Assembly: GCF_006496635.1 (NCBI RefSeq)
Contig: NZ_CP022958.1
Span: 2,046,001 to 2,110,000, forward strand
Origin: Azoarcus sp. DD4
GTDB lineage: Bacteria; Pseudomonadota; Gammaproteobacteria; Burkholderiales; Rhodocyclaceae
DNA: 64,000 bases
Reading direction: 5' to 3'
Every line of letters begins with the position of its first letter. Positions within the stretch are counted from its first letter, which is position 1. The position numbers were made by a program, and so were the translations under genes. The notes below the pieces were generated by a model. That model ran no database searches and was not told the origin of the DNA. It was given only the letters and a program-made list of their open reading frames with translations. Below are positions 29,749 through 39,805 of the stretch, one piece after another.

Positions 29749-30726
29749 ATGCTGGCCTACATCGTCCGCCGCCTGCTCTATGCGGTGCCCATCCTGATCG
29801 GGGTGAACCTGCTGACTTTCGTGCTGTTCTTCGTGGTCAATTCGCCCGACGACATGGCGCGCATGCAGATTGGCGTCAAGCGCGCCACGCCGGAAGCGAT
29901 CGAGCGCTGGAAGGTCGAACGCGGCTACGATCGCCCGCTGCTCTTCAATGCGGAGGCGAAAGGGATTGCGCATGTGACCGACACCATCTTCTTCGAGAAA
30001 TCGCTGCGCATGTTCGCGCTCGATTTCGGCCGTGCCGACGACGGTCGCGACATCGGCCGCGAGATCCGCGCCCGCATGGGGCCGTCGCTGGCGATCGCCT
30101 TGCCCACCTTCGTGCTCGGCCTCTTCGCGTCCATCAGTCTTGCCTTGCTGCTGGTGTTCTTCCGCGCCACCTATCTCGATTTCTGGGGCGTGGTCCTGTG
30201 CGTGGCGATGATGTCGATCTCCAGTCTCTTCTACATCATCGGCGGCCAGTGGCTGGTGTCCAAGCTGTGGGCGCTGGTGCCGATCTCCGGCTACGCGGGC
30301 GGGCTGGATGCGGCGCGTTTCCTGGTGCTGCCGGTGCTGATCAGCGTACTGGGCGGCGTCGGCTCCAGCGTGCGCTGGTATCGCACGCTCTTCCTCGAGG
30401 AGATTTCGCGCGATTACGTCCGCACCGCCCGCGCCAAGGGCTTGTCCGAGCTGGCCGTGTTGTTCCGGCACGTGCTCAAGAACGCGATGATCCCCATCCT
30501 CACCGGCGTCGTGGTGGTGATTCCGCTGCTCTTCCTCGGCAGTCTGCTGGTCGAGTCCTTCTTTGCCATCCCAGGGCTGGGCAGCTACACCATCGACGCG
30601 ATCAACGCGCAGGATTTCGCGGTGGTGCGCGCCATGGTCTTCATCGGCTCGGTGCTCTACATCGTCGGCCTGATCCTGACCGATCTGTCCTACACCTTGG
30701 TCGATCCGCGCGTGAGGTTGCAGTAG
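29749..30726 (+). CDS. ABC transporter permease, DppB/OppB type
   Basis: 325 residues with about six membrane segments, starting MLAYIVRRLLYAVPILIGVNLLTF, the standard beginning of DppB-like permeases. The EAA loop is near residues 220-245 (DYVRTARAKGLSELAVLFRHVLKNA), where the ATPase docks. It is packed between the solute-binding protein and the second permease (stop at 30724-30726, next ATG at 30727), so all three are one operon. Confidence 0.9.
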   Translation: MLAYIVRRLLYAVPILIGVNLLTFVLFFVVNSPDDMARMQIGVKRATPEAIERWKVERGYDRPLLFNAEAKGIAHVTDTIFFEKSLRMFALDFGRADDGRDIGREIRARMGPSLAIALPTFVLGLFASISLALLLVFFRATYLDFWGVVLCVAMMSISSLFYIIGGQWLVSKLWALVPISGYAGGLDAARFLVLPVLISVLGGVGSSVRWYRTLFLEEISRDYVRTARAKGLSELAVLFRHVLKNAMIPILTGVVVVIPLLFLGSLLVESFFAIPGLGSYTIDAINAQDFAVVRAMVFIGSVLYIVGLILTDLSYTLVDPRVRLQ

Positions 30727-32142
30727 ATGCGCAGCTTCCAGCCCGTCCTGTTGTGGACCGATCTGCTTCTCTTCGTTCTGTTGGCGGCCGGCGTGCTGAT
30801 CGCGCTGCATGTGCGGGCCAATCCGCCCCTGCGCGAGGCCTGGCGCAAGGTCGGACAGAGGCCGACAGGCATGGCGTCGGCCTGCGTGCTGCTGGCCTTC
30901 ATCGCCGTCGGCCTGCTCGACAGCCTGCATTACCGGCCGGCCTTGCCGACAGTCGACGGCGACGCCGCGCGGAGTGGTCCGACCTATTCGGCCGAAGTCC
31001 TGAGCGTGCTCGACCACTTGCTGGCCGACCTGCGCCTCAACACCGAGAAGACTTACTCGGCGCCCTTTGCCTCCACCTTGTACCAACGGGAGACGGTGGA
31101 ACTGGCTGGCGGCGGCCAGGCACGCATCTACCCGCGTCTGCAGTATGGCGGTGCGCATCTGCCGGATCCCGATGTCGATACCGCCGACGACGTAGGCAGG
31201 CGGTTACTGACGGCGGTCGGTGGTAGCATGCTGGCGAGCGCCTTGCTTTTTTGCCTGCTTGCGACTGCACTGGCAAGCTCTCATGGTGGCTGGATTGTTG
31301 CCGCGAAAGCCCTGGTGCAGGGCCGCACAAGCCTGGCATGGCGGGCCGCGCTGCTCGCCTCCGGCTTGCTGCTGCTGGTCGTCGCGGTAGCGGGGGCGCT
31401 GGCGCCGTACTACCACGTGCTCGGTACCGATAAGGTCGGGCAGGACGTGCTCTACCTTGCCCTGAAGAGCGTGCGTACAGCGCTGGTGATCGGCACGATC
31501 ACCACCTTGGTGATGCTGCCCTTCGCCGTCGCGCTGGGGATCGCAGCGGGTTATCTCGGTGGCTGGGTGGATGACGCCATCCAGTATGTGTACACGGTGC
31601 TCAACGCCATTCCAGGCGTGCTGCTGATTGCCGCCGCCGTGCTGATGATGCAGGTGGTGATCGACACTCACCCGCACTGGTTCGGCACCGCCGCGGAGCG
31701 TTCCGATGCCCGCTTGCTCGCGCTGTGCTTCATCCTCGGCATCACCAGCTGGACCGGCCTGTGCCGGCTCCTGCGCGGTGAGACGCTGAAGCTGCGCGAG
31801 CTGGAATACGTGCAGGCGGCGCGCGCCTTCGGCGTCGGTACGGCCGGGATCCTGCGCCGCCACATCCTGCCCAACGTGATGCACATCGTGCTGATCGCCC
31901 TGGTGATGGACTTCTCCGGCCTGGTGCTGGCGGAGGCGGTGCTGTCCTACGTGGGCATCGGCGTCGATCCGACCACCATCAGCTTCGGCACCATGATCAA
32001 CATGGCACGCGCCGAACTCGCGCGCGAACCGATGGTGTGGTGGTCGCTCGCCGCGGCCTTCGTCTTCATGTTCGTGCTGGTGTTGGCGGCCAACCTGTTT
32101 GCCGACGTCGTGCGCGATGCCTTCGATCCGCGGCGCCGCTGA
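30727..32142 (+). CDS. ABC transporter permease, DppC/OppC type, with enlarged N-terminal region
   Basis: 471 residues, about 170 longer than a typical DppC. The permease core occupies the C-terminal two thirds with EAA loop EYVQAARAFGVGTAGILRRHILPN and YVGIGVDP. The extra N-terminal part has membrane segments near 10-27 and 52-70, then an extracytoplasmic stretch. No ATP-binding-cassette gene follows; selO comes next, so the ATPase must be encoded elsewhere. The product is an inner-membrane permease partner of the 29749 gene. Confidence 0.88.
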   Translation: MRSFQPVLLWTDLLLFVLLAAGVLIALHVRANPPLREAWRKVGQRPTGMASACVLLAFIAVGLLDSLHYRPALPTVDGDAARSGPTYSAEVLSVLDHLLADLRLNTEKTYSAPFASTLYQRETVELAGGGQARIYPRLQYGGAHLPDPDVDTADDVGRRLLTAVGGSMLASALLFCLLATALASSHGGWIVAAKALVQGRTSLAWRAALLASGLLLLVVAVAGALAPYYHVLGTDKVGQDVLYLALKSVRTALVIGTITTLVMLPFAVALGIAAGYLGGWVDDAIQYVYTVLNAIPGVLLIAAAVLMMQVVIDTHPHWFGTAAERSDARLLALCFILGITSWTGLCRLLRGETLKLRELEYVQAARAFGVGTAGILRRHILPNVMHIVLIALVMDFSGLVLAEAVLSYVGIGVDPTTISFGTMINMARAELAREPMVWWSLAAAFVFMFVLVLAANLFADVVRDAFDPRRR

Positions 32143-32248
32143 CACCCGCACTGGCGCGCTCCTTGCTCGATCTGCGCCGAACATGCCGAACCTTCGCCGC
32201 CATCGGTCATCTGATGGTGAAAACCCGACAAAACGCGAACCCCGACCG

Positions 32249-33808
32249 ATGAGACCACTTGTTTTCGACAATCGCTTCGTCCGCGAACTGCCCGCCGATC
32301 CGGAGACCGGGCCACAGATCCGCCAGGTACAGGGCGCCAGCTATTCGCGGGTGAATCCGACGCCGGTCGCGGCGCCGCACCTGATCGCGCATTCCGCCGA
32401 GGTCGCGGCAATGCTCGATTGGGGCGAAGCCGACATTGCCGAGCCGGCGTTCGCCGAGGTGTTCGGCGGCAATCGTCTGCTGGAGGGGATGGAGCCCTAC
32501 GCGGCCTGCTACGGTGGCCACCAGTTCGGCAACTGGGCGGGGCAACTCGGCGACGGCCGGGCGATTACGCTGGGAGAGGCGATCAACGCGCGTGGCGAGC
32601 GCTGGGAGCTGCAGCTCAAGGGCGCCGGGCCGACGCCGTATTCCCGCCGCGCCGACGGGCGCGCGGTACTGCGTTCCTCCATCCGCGAATTCGTCTGCAG
32701 CGAAGCGATGCATCACCTCGGCGTGCCGACCACGCGCGCACTCTGCCTGGTCGAAACCGGCGAGCAGGTGGTACGCGACATGTTCTACGACGGCAATCCG
32801 CAGGCCGAGCCGGGCGCGGTGGTGTGCCGTGTCGCGCCTTCCTTCATCCGCTTCGGCAATTTCGAGATCCTCGCCGCGCGCGGCGACCTCGATCTGCTCA
32901 ACCGCCTGATCGACTTCACCATCGCGCGCGATTTCCCCGAAATCGAGGGCGATGCCAAGGCTCGGCGCGCGCGCTGGTTCGACGAGGTGTGCCGGCGCAC
33001 CGCGGTGATGGTCTCGCACTGGATGCGGGTGGGTTTCGTCCATGGCGTGATGAACACCGACAACATGTCCATCCTCGGCCTGACCATCGATTACGGCCCC
33101 TACGGCTGGATAGACAATTTCGACACCGGCTGGACCCCCAATACCACCGACGCGGCGGGGCGGCGCTACCGCTTCGGCCATCAGCCCAGGATCGCCAACT
33201 GGAACCTGCTGCAGCTCGCCAATGCCCTGTTCCCGGCATTCGGGGCTACCGAACCGTTGCAGGCCGGGATGAACACCTTCATCGAGACCTACGACTTCGA
33301 AAGCCGCAGGATGACGGCCGCCAAGCTGGGATGGGATCGACTGGCCGACGCCGACCTGCCGCTCGTCGAGGAGTTGCACAGCCTGATGAAGCGCGCCGAA
33401 ATCGACATGACGATCTTCTTCCGCGCGCTGTCCGACCTCGATCTCGCCGCCCCGGATGCGGCGATCTTTGCGGACGCCTTCTACGACGAAGAAAAGCGTG
33501 CCGAGTCGGCTGTCGAGCTGTCGGCCTGGCTGGCACGCTATGCGGTGCGCAGCACGCAGGATGGGATTCCCACCGAGGTCCGGCGTCAGCGCATGCGTGC
33601 GGCCAATCCGCGCTACGTGATGCGCAACTACCTTGCCCAGCAGGCGATCGATGCGGCGGAGCAGGGCGACTACGCACCCGTGCGTGAATTGTTGGACGTC
33701 ATGCGCAAGCCCTACGACGATCAGCCGGGGCGCGAGCGCTACGCCGCGCGCCGACCGGATTGGGCGCGTCAGAAGGCGGGGTGCTCGATGCTGTCGTGCA
33801 GTTCCTGA
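32249..33808 (+). CDS. selO: Protein adenylyltransferase SelO (YdiU)
   Basis: 519 residues. SelO is a pseudokinase-fold enzyme that AMPylates proteins. Conserved parts: KGAGPTPYSRRADGRAVLRSSIREF, VHGVMNTDNMSILGLTIDYGPYGWIDNFD with the metal-binding Asn and Asp residues, and a C-terminal Cys-rich GCSMLSCSS, where eukaryotic homologues have selenocysteine. ATG 32249 (MRPLVFDNRFVRELP) matches the family; an upstream frame extension to 32099 would overlap the permease. It probably lies downstream of the transporter operon but has a 106-base gap. Confidence 0.93.
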   Translation: MRPLVFDNRFVRELPADPETGPQIRQVQGASYSRVNPTPVAAPHLIAHSAEVAAMLDWGEADIAEPAFAEVFGGNRLLEGMEPYAACYGGHQFGNWAGQLGDGRAITLGEAINARGERWELQLKGAGPTPYSRRADGRAVLRSSIREFVCSEAMHHLGVPTTRALCLVETGEQVVRDMFYDGNPQAEPGAVVCRVAPSFIRFGNFEILAARGDLDLLNRLIDFTIARDFPEIEGDAKARRARWFDEVCRRTAVMVSHWMRVGFVHGVMNTDNMSILGLTIDYGPYGWIDNFDTGWTPNTTDAAGRRYRFGHQPRIANWNLLQLANALFPAFGATEPLQAGMNTFIETYDFESRRMTAAKLGWDRLADADLPLVEELHSLMKRAEIDMTIFFRALSDLDLAAPDAAIFADAFYDEEKRAESAVELSAWLARYAVRSTQDGIPTEVRRQRMRAANPRYVMRNYLAQQAIDAAEQGDYAPVRELLDVMRKPYDDQPGRERYAARRPDWARQKAGCSMLSCSS

Positions 33809-33815
33809 TCCGGCT

Positions 33816-34409
33816 TCAGGCGAAAGGCTGAACGCCGAACAGCCAGGCGTGCAGGAAGCGCGCGAACACCGCCCACGCGACGATGCCCGCTGCCACCGCG
33901 ATAGCGTCGAAGAGGATGGAGCGTGTTGCGTACCGCATGCCGGCGCGTGTGTCGCGGGCGCGCGCCGAGGCGAAATCCACCACAGCCCAGCCCAGAAAAC
34001 CGCCAAAGAGCAGCAGGTCTGCAAGGCTGCCGTTGGCGAGCAGATGGGCGAGCGCCCACAGCCCGATGCCGAGCACCATCGGATGGCCCAGCCACGCCTT
34101 GATGCGGGTGCCCGGAACATAGGCTGCGGCGATCAGCACGAAGGCCGGCAGGGTGAGGAAGGCGGCGAGGTGTCGGCTCCAGGTCGGCGCCTGCCACAGG
34201 ATCGTCGGTTCCGCGCGTCCGGCGGCATAGGCCCAGACGATGAGGCCCAGTCCGAGGCCGGAAAGCACGGAGTAGATCGCCTTCCAGCGATGTGGCCCGA
34301 TCCGGGCGATGCAGGCGTTGCGCCAGTTGTCGGCAAAAATGCGGACCGAATGCGTGCCGAGAAAGATCAACAGGCCGAGAACGAGGCCGCTGGTAGCAAG
34401 CTTGCTCAT
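33816..34409 (-). CDS. NnrU family integral membrane protein
   Basis: 197 residues and about six hydrophobic segments. It starts with GLVLGLLIFLGTHSVRIF and contains GHPMVLGIGLWALAHLLANGSLADLLLFGG, typical of NnrU. The name comes from a nitric-oxide-response gene in denitrifiers, but the biochemical role is unknown. It converges on selO with an 7-base gap and lies upstream of nothing on its own strand except smpB. Confidence 0.8.
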   Translation of the reverse strand: MSKLATSGLVLGLLIFLGTHSVRIFADNWRNACIARIGPHRWKAIYSVLSGLGLGLIVWAYAAGRAEPTILWQAPTWSRHLAAFLTLPAFVLIAAAYVPGTRIKAWLGHPMVLGIGLWALAHLLANGSLADLLLFGGFLGWAVVDFASARARDTRAGMRYATRSILFDAIAVAAGIVAWAVFARFLHAWLFGVQPFA

Positions 34410-34486
34410 GACCGGACTCCCAAAGGTGGAAGGTCGAGCTTAGCGCGGCAGAATGACGATTGCACGCGCTCGGCGTTCGGCAAGTC

Positions 34487-34933
34487 CTACGTCTTCACCC
34501 GCATCAACCGCTGCTTCTCGCGTTCCCAGTCGCGCTTTTTCTCGTCTTCGCGCTTGTCGTACTGCTTCTTGCCCTTGGCCAGGCCGATCTCGGCCTTGAC
34601 CCGCCCCTTGCTGTAGTGGAGGTCCAGCGGCACCAGGGTGAAGCCGGCGCGTTCCACCTTGCCGATCAGCCGGGCGATTTCGGCGCCGTGCAGCAGCAGT
34701 TTGCGCGTGCGGGTCGGATCGGCCTTGATGTGGGTCGACGCGCTGGTGAGCGGCGTGATGTGCATGCCAAGGATGAAGATCTCCTCGCCGCGCACGATGA
34801 TGTAGGCTTCCTTGATGTTGGCGCGGCCTGCACGGATCGCCTTCACTTCCCAGCCTTCGAGGACGAGGCCGGCCTCGTATTTTTCCTCGATGAAGTAGTC
34901 GTGATAGGCCTTGCGGTTGTCGATGATGCTCAT
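34487..34933 (-). CDS. smpB: SsrA-binding protein SmpB
   Basis: 148 residues, normal for SmpB, which binds tmRNA and delivers it to stalled ribosomes. Sequence features: NRKAYHDYFIEEKYEAGLVLEGWEVKAIRAGR at the N-terminus and a basic C-terminal tail KKQYDKREDEKKRDWEREKQR. The start is the ATG at 34933; an upstream in-frame extension to 34981 is not conserved. It is divergent from ratA, an arrangement common in proteobacteria (smpB next to ratAB). Confidence 0.95.
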   Translation of the reverse strand: MSIIDNRKAYHDYFIEEKYEAGLVLEGWEVKAIRAGRANIKEAYIIVRGEEIFILGMHITPLTSASTHIKADPTRTRKLLLHGAEIARLIGKVERAGFTLVPLDLHYSKGRVKAEIGLAKGKKQYDKREDEKKRDWEREKQRLMRVKT

Positions 34934-35047
34934 GGAAACACGTGTCCGTCCGGAGGCGTCGCCAACCGTGCCAGGCGGCACGGCATTCGGCTTGCGGTAG
35001 AATCGCGCATTTTAGCAGCTCGGCAACCCAACCGTTCCCCGTCCGTC

Positions 35048-35485
35048 ATGGCCGATGTCAAGAAACTGGTTCTGATCGAATTCACCCCGGCGCAGATGTT
35101 CGATCTGGTCGATCGCTGCGAAGACTATCCACAGTTCCTGCCGTGGTGCGGCGGCGCCGACGTGCACGAACGGAGCGACACGGTGACGGCGGCGACGCTG
35201 CACATCAGCTACCACGGCATCAAGGCCCATTTCAGTACCGAAAACGCCAAGCGCGTACCGACCGAAATGGACATTCGCCTGAAGGAAGGCCCCTTTACCC
35301 ACCTGCATGGCAGCTGGCGCTTTACGCCGCTGGGGGATACCGCCTGCAAGATCGAGTTCAACCTGCACTACGAGTTTTCGAGCAAGTTGCTGGAAAAGGC
35401 CTTGGGGCCGGTGTTCAGCCATATCGCGAACACGTTCGTCGATTCCTTCGTCAAGCGCGCGGCGCAGGTCTATCCCAAGGGGTGA
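35048..35485 (+). CDS. ratA: RatA (START/COQ10-like) protein
   Basis: 145 residues of the START-like polyketide-cyclase fold. Motifs: FTPAQMFDLVDRCEDYPQFLPWCGGA and the C-terminal GPVFSHIANTFVDSFVKRAAQVY. In E. coli the homologue was described as a toxin blocking 70S association; eukaryotic Coq10 binds ubiquinone. Which applies here is unclear. ATG 35048 matches the family start. The stop overlaps the ratB ATG (TGATG), so the two are translationally coupled. Confidence 0.9.
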   Translation: MADVKKLVLIEFTPAQMFDLVDRCEDYPQFLPWCGGADVHERSDTVTAATLHISYHGIKAHFSTENAKRVPTEMDIRLKEGPFTHLHGSWRFTPLGDTACKIEFNLHYEFSSKLLEKALGPVFSHIANTFVDSFVKRAAQVYPKG

Positions 35486-35811
35486 TGGTGGCTTCCAATA
35501 TCGAGATCGAGGTGGTCTATGCGCTTCCGCAGCGCCAGGAGCTGGTGCGCCTGCATCTGCCCGACGGTGCGACGGTGCGCGATGCCGTCATCGCGTCCGG
35601 TCTGCTCGGGAAGTATCCCGACATCGAGATCGACGGCCCCAACAAGCTGGGCATATTCGCCAAACTGGTGAAGGCCGACACCGTGTTGCGTGACCGCGAC
35701 CGAGTGGAAATCTACCGGCCGCTGATTGCCGACCCCAAGGCGGTACGGAAGAAGCGCGCCGATGAGGGCAAGGTCATGAAGAAAGGCGGCGGGGCGATCG
35801 ACGCCGCCTGA
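35485..35811 (+). CDS. ratB: RatB / RnfH family protein (beta-grasp)
   Basis: 108 residues. The RnfH/RatB family has the ubiquitin-like fold; here IEIEVVYALPQRQELVRLHLPDGATVRDAV and LRDRDRVEIYRPLIADPK are the family blocks, followed by a basic tail. The function is poorly known. The overlap with ratA (35485) implies coupled expression. It converges on the DUF4124 gene with a 21-base gap. Confidence 0.88.
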   Translation: MVASNIEIEVVYALPQRQELVRLHLPDGATVRDAVIASGLLGKYPDIEIDGPNKLGIFAKLVKADTVLRDRDRVEIYRPLIADPKAVRKKRADEGKVMKKGGGAIDAA

Positions 35812-35832
35812 GCAGGCGGGTTGCCGCGGGGA

Positions 35833-36363
35833 TCAGCGGCAGAGATCGTCTACCAGGCGCTGGGTGCGTGCGGTTTCCTCGGACCGCATGGCGTCGTCCA
35901 TGACCACGCGCTCTCCGCCCTCGCCGAAACGGGCCATGCGCTGGCCGGACTGCAGGGCGGCGAGCTGGTTGCGCGCTTCCTGGCAATTGCGTTCGCGCTC
36001 TGCCGAGTTCTTGTTTTCCTTGTCCGCCTTGGCCTGCGCCTCGGCGGCTTCGGCGCGGCGCTGGCGGAAGGCCTGTTCCTGGTCGGCAGCCGTTTTCGGC
36101 TTGGTTTCCGTGGCGGCGGGCTTGGCCTGCGTCTGGCCTTGTTCCTGCGCAGCGCCTTCGGTGGCGCCCTCGGCCGGTGCGGCATTGCGGCTGCTTGGCC
36201 GCTGCACGCCGCCCCGCAACACCTTGACGTCGCCGCTGGGCGGGGCCTGGTCCGAGTAGTGGATCTTGCCGTCCTTGTCGCGCCAGCTGTAGATCTCGGC
36301 GCCGACGGGCAGTGCGGTCAGCAGAGAAAGGGCGGCGATGGTGAGCGTGGCACGGCGAATCAT
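35833..36363 (-). CDS. DUF4124 domain exported protein
   Basis: 176 residues. A signal peptide (RRATLTIAALSLLTALPVGA) precedes a DUF4124 domain marked by IYSWRDKDGKIHYSDQAPP (about 24-42). The middle is low-complexity, rich in Ala, Glu, Gln and Lys, and likely coiled or disordered; the C-terminus NCQEARNQLAALQSGQRMARF holds conserved residues of this protein type. It is probably periplasmic. The function is unknown. It is divergent from guaB. Confidence 0.8.
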   Translation of the reverse strand: MIRRATLTIAALSLLTALPVGAEIYSWRDKDGKIHYSDQAPPSGDVKVLRGGVQRPSSRNAAPAEGATEGAAQEQGQTQAKPAATETKPKTAADQEQAFRQRRAEAAEAQAKADKENKNSAERERNCQEARNQLAALQSGQRMARFGEGGERVVMDDAMRSEETARTQRLVDDLCR

Positions 36364-36423
36364 GCGGGGCTTTCTCCGGAACGTCCCATGCAGGGCTGCG
36401 CGTGCACGGGATCTGCAAGGTCT

Positions 36424-36453
36424 CTTACAAGGCGATCAACCGGTCTGTATAAT
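36424..36453 (+). promoter_or_regulatory. Sigma-70 promoter of guaBA
   Basis: The -10 hexamer TATAAT (36448-36453) is a perfect match. An 18-base spacer separates it from CTTACA (36424-36429), which matches four of six bases of the -35 consensus. The guaB ATG is 27 bases downstream, preceded by AAAGGAT. Confidence 0.7.
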
Positions 36454-36480
36454 ACGGATTTGGTTGAAAGGATAGAAGCC

Positions 36481-37941
36481 ATGCGAGTGATCCAGAAGGC
36501 GCTGACGTTCGATGACGTCCTTCTCGTTCCCGCCCACTCGACGGTCCTGCCGCGCGATGTGAGCCTTCAGACACAGCTCACGCGGCGCATCCGCATCAAC
36601 ATCCCGCTCGTGTCGGCAGCGATGGATACCGTCACCGAGGCCCGTCTCGCCATTGCGCTGGCACAGGAAGGCGGCCTGGGCATCGTGCACAAGAATCTCA
36701 CCCCCAAGCAGCAGGCGGCCGAAGTGCTGAAGGTCAAGCGCTTCGAATCCGGTGTGCTGAAGGATCCGATCACCATCCCGCCGACCATGAGCGTGCGTGA
36801 AGTGGTCGCGCTCACCCGCCAGCACAAGTTCTCCGGTCTGCCGGTGCTGGAAGGCAAGAAGGTCGTGGGTATCGTCACGAACCGCGATCTGCGCTTCGAA
36901 ACCAATCTCGATCAACCGGTGTCGGCGATCATGACGCCGCATGCGCGCCTGGTCACCGTTCGTGAAGGCAGCAGCCTGGAAGAAGCCCGGGCGCTGATGC
37001 ACAAGCATCGCCTCGAGCGCGTGCTGGTGCTCAACGACGACGGCGAATTGCGCGGCCTCATCACCGTCAAGGACATGATGAAGTCCACCGAGCATCCGCT
37101 CGCCGCCAAGGACGAACTGGGCCGGCTGCGGGTCGGTGCGGCGATCGGTGTCGGTGCCGGGACCGAGGAACGCGCCGAGTTGCTGGCCGAGGCCGGTGTG
37201 GATGTCATCGTTGTCGATACCGCTCACGGACACTCGCAGGGTGTGCTCGACCGGGTGAACTGGGTCAAGAAGAATTTCTCGAACGTTGAAGTGATCGGCG
37301 GCAACATCGCCACTGGCGACGCGGCACGTGCGCTGGTGGATGCGGGGGCGGACGGCGTGAAGGTCGGCATCGGGCCCGGCTCGATCTGCACCACCCGCAT
37401 CGTTGCCGGGGTGGGTGTGCCCCAGATCACCGCGGTCGACAATGTCGCCACCGCGCTGGCGGGTAGCGGTATCCCGCTGATCGCCGACGGTGGCGTCCGT
37501 TACTCCGGCGACATCGCCAAGGCGCTGGCTGCCGGTGCCAATGCGGTGATGCTGGGCGGCCTTTTCGCCGGCACCGAGGAATCCCCGGGCGAGACCGTGC
37601 TCTATCAGGGCCGCTCGTACAAGTCCTACCGTGGCATGGGTTCGCTGGGTGCGATGCAGCAAGGTGCGGCGGATCGCTACTTCCAGGACAGCTCGGCCAA
37701 CGTCGACAAGCTGGTGCCGGAAGGCATCGAAGGCCGTGTGCCGTACAAGGGGGCGGTGACCGCGGTGATCCACCAGTTGATCGGTGGCGTGCGGGCGTCC
37801 ATGGGCTACCTCGGTTGCGACAGCATCGCGACGATGCACGCGCGGGCCCAGTTCGTCGAGATCACCTCGGCGGGCGTGCGCGAATCGCATGTGCACGACG
37901 TTCAGATCACCAAGGAAGCACCCAACTACCACGTCGATTGA
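36481..37941 (+). CDS. guaB: Inosine-5'-monophosphate dehydrogenase
   Basis: 486 residues. GuaB oxidises IMP to XMP with NAD, the committed step to GMP. The catalytic Cys303 is in GPGSICTTRIVAGVG. Two CBS domains sit between about 95 and 210. The C-terminal flap and SYRGMGSLGAM are present. ATG 36481 with AAAGGAT upstream is the natural start; a longer upstream open frame crosses the promoter. It precedes guaA in the classical guaBA operon, with a hairpin in the 81-base gap. Confidence 0.97.
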   Translation: MRVIQKALTFDDVLLVPAHSTVLPRDVSLQTQLTRRIRINIPLVSAAMDTVTEARLAIALAQEGGLGIVHKNLTPKQQAAEVLKVKRFESGVLKDPITIPPTMSVREVVALTRQHKFSGLPVLEGKKVVGIVTNRDLRFETNLDQPVSAIMTPHARLVTVREGSSLEEARALMHKHRLERVLVLNDDGELRGLITVKDMMKSTEHPLAAKDELGRLRVGAAIGVGAGTEERAELLAEAGVDVIVVDTAHGHSQGVLDRVNWVKKNFSNVEVIGGNIATGDAARALVDAGADGVKVGIGPGSICTTRIVAGVGVPQITAVDNVATALAGSGIPLIADGGVRYSGDIAKALAAGANAVMLGGLFAGTEESPGETVLYQGRSYKSYRGMGSLGAMQQGAADRYFQDSSANVDKLVPEGIEGRVPYKGAVTAVIHQLIGGVRASMGYLGCDSIATMHARAQFVEITSAGVRESHVHDVQITKEAPNYHVD

Positions 37942-37969
37942 TGCCCGATCCCGGCATCGATCCGGACCA

Positions 37970-38010
37970 GGCGGCAGCCGGTAAGACTACCGGCGCCGCC
38001 TTTCCTGTTT
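37970..38010 (+). terminator. Hairpin with T-rich tail between guaB and guaA
   Basis: GGCGGC-A-GCCGGTA (37970-37983) pairs with TACCGGC-GCCGCC (37988-38000), a 13-bp stem with one bulged A and loop AGAC. It is followed by TTTCCTGTTT. It resembles a partial terminator that would lower guaA relative to guaB expression. Confidence 0.55.
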
Positions 38011-38022
38011 CTTGAGGCGGAC

Positions 38023-39588
<1,566 letters not shown>

Positions 39589-39607
39589 AACAAGATCGGT
39601 TCGTAGC

Positions 39608-39711
39608 GTTCAAGAACGTTCACGAGCCCGCTTGTTTTTCAGGCAGTTCAATAACTTAGCTATCAACGTCGTTCAGGGGCGTTCAACGGTAGCAAGGCTG
39701 CTTTTACGGTA
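39608..39711. repeat. Left-end repeats GTTCA and ACGGTA (possible integrase arm sites)
   Basis: GTTCA occurs at 39608, 39618, 39646, 39671 and 39681; two pairs are spaced exactly 10 bases, one helical turn. ACGGTA occurs at 39686 and 39706, and again at 39774 in the hairpin before the integrase. ACGGTA or its complement recurs five times beside attR. This is the pattern of arm-type or excisionase sites around an attachment core. Confidence 0.5.
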
Positions 39712-39740
39712 TCCGTGACGGGTCTTTCGACCGCTACGAT

Positions 39741-39790
39741 CCGGTTGCTGATTTTTACCGACAGGCTGTTCTGACGGTATCAGCAACCGG
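39741..39790. repeat. 12-bp inverted repeat just upstream of the integrase
   Basis: CCGGTTGCTGAT (39741-39752) pairs perfectly with ATCAGCAACCGG (39779-39790); inside it ACCG (39757-39760) pairs with CGGT (39775-39778). It ends 15 bases before the integrase ATG, overlapping the likely promoter and leader. It could be an operator for an AlpA-type regulator or an attenuator. Confidence 0.5.
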
Positions 39791-39805
39791 CACGGAGACC
39801 GAGAA

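Noticed and set aside
29110..31158. Long minus-strand open frame over the ABC permease genes
   Set aside because: Antisense to obvious permease coding sequence; His/Gln/Arg-rich shadow.
34981..35047. Promoter for ratA with TAGAAT at 34998
   Set aside because: No acceptable -35 element at 16-18 bases upstream.
39589..39805. tRNA gene as the integration site
   Set aside because: No cloverleaf could be formed; the core matches the end of guaA instead.
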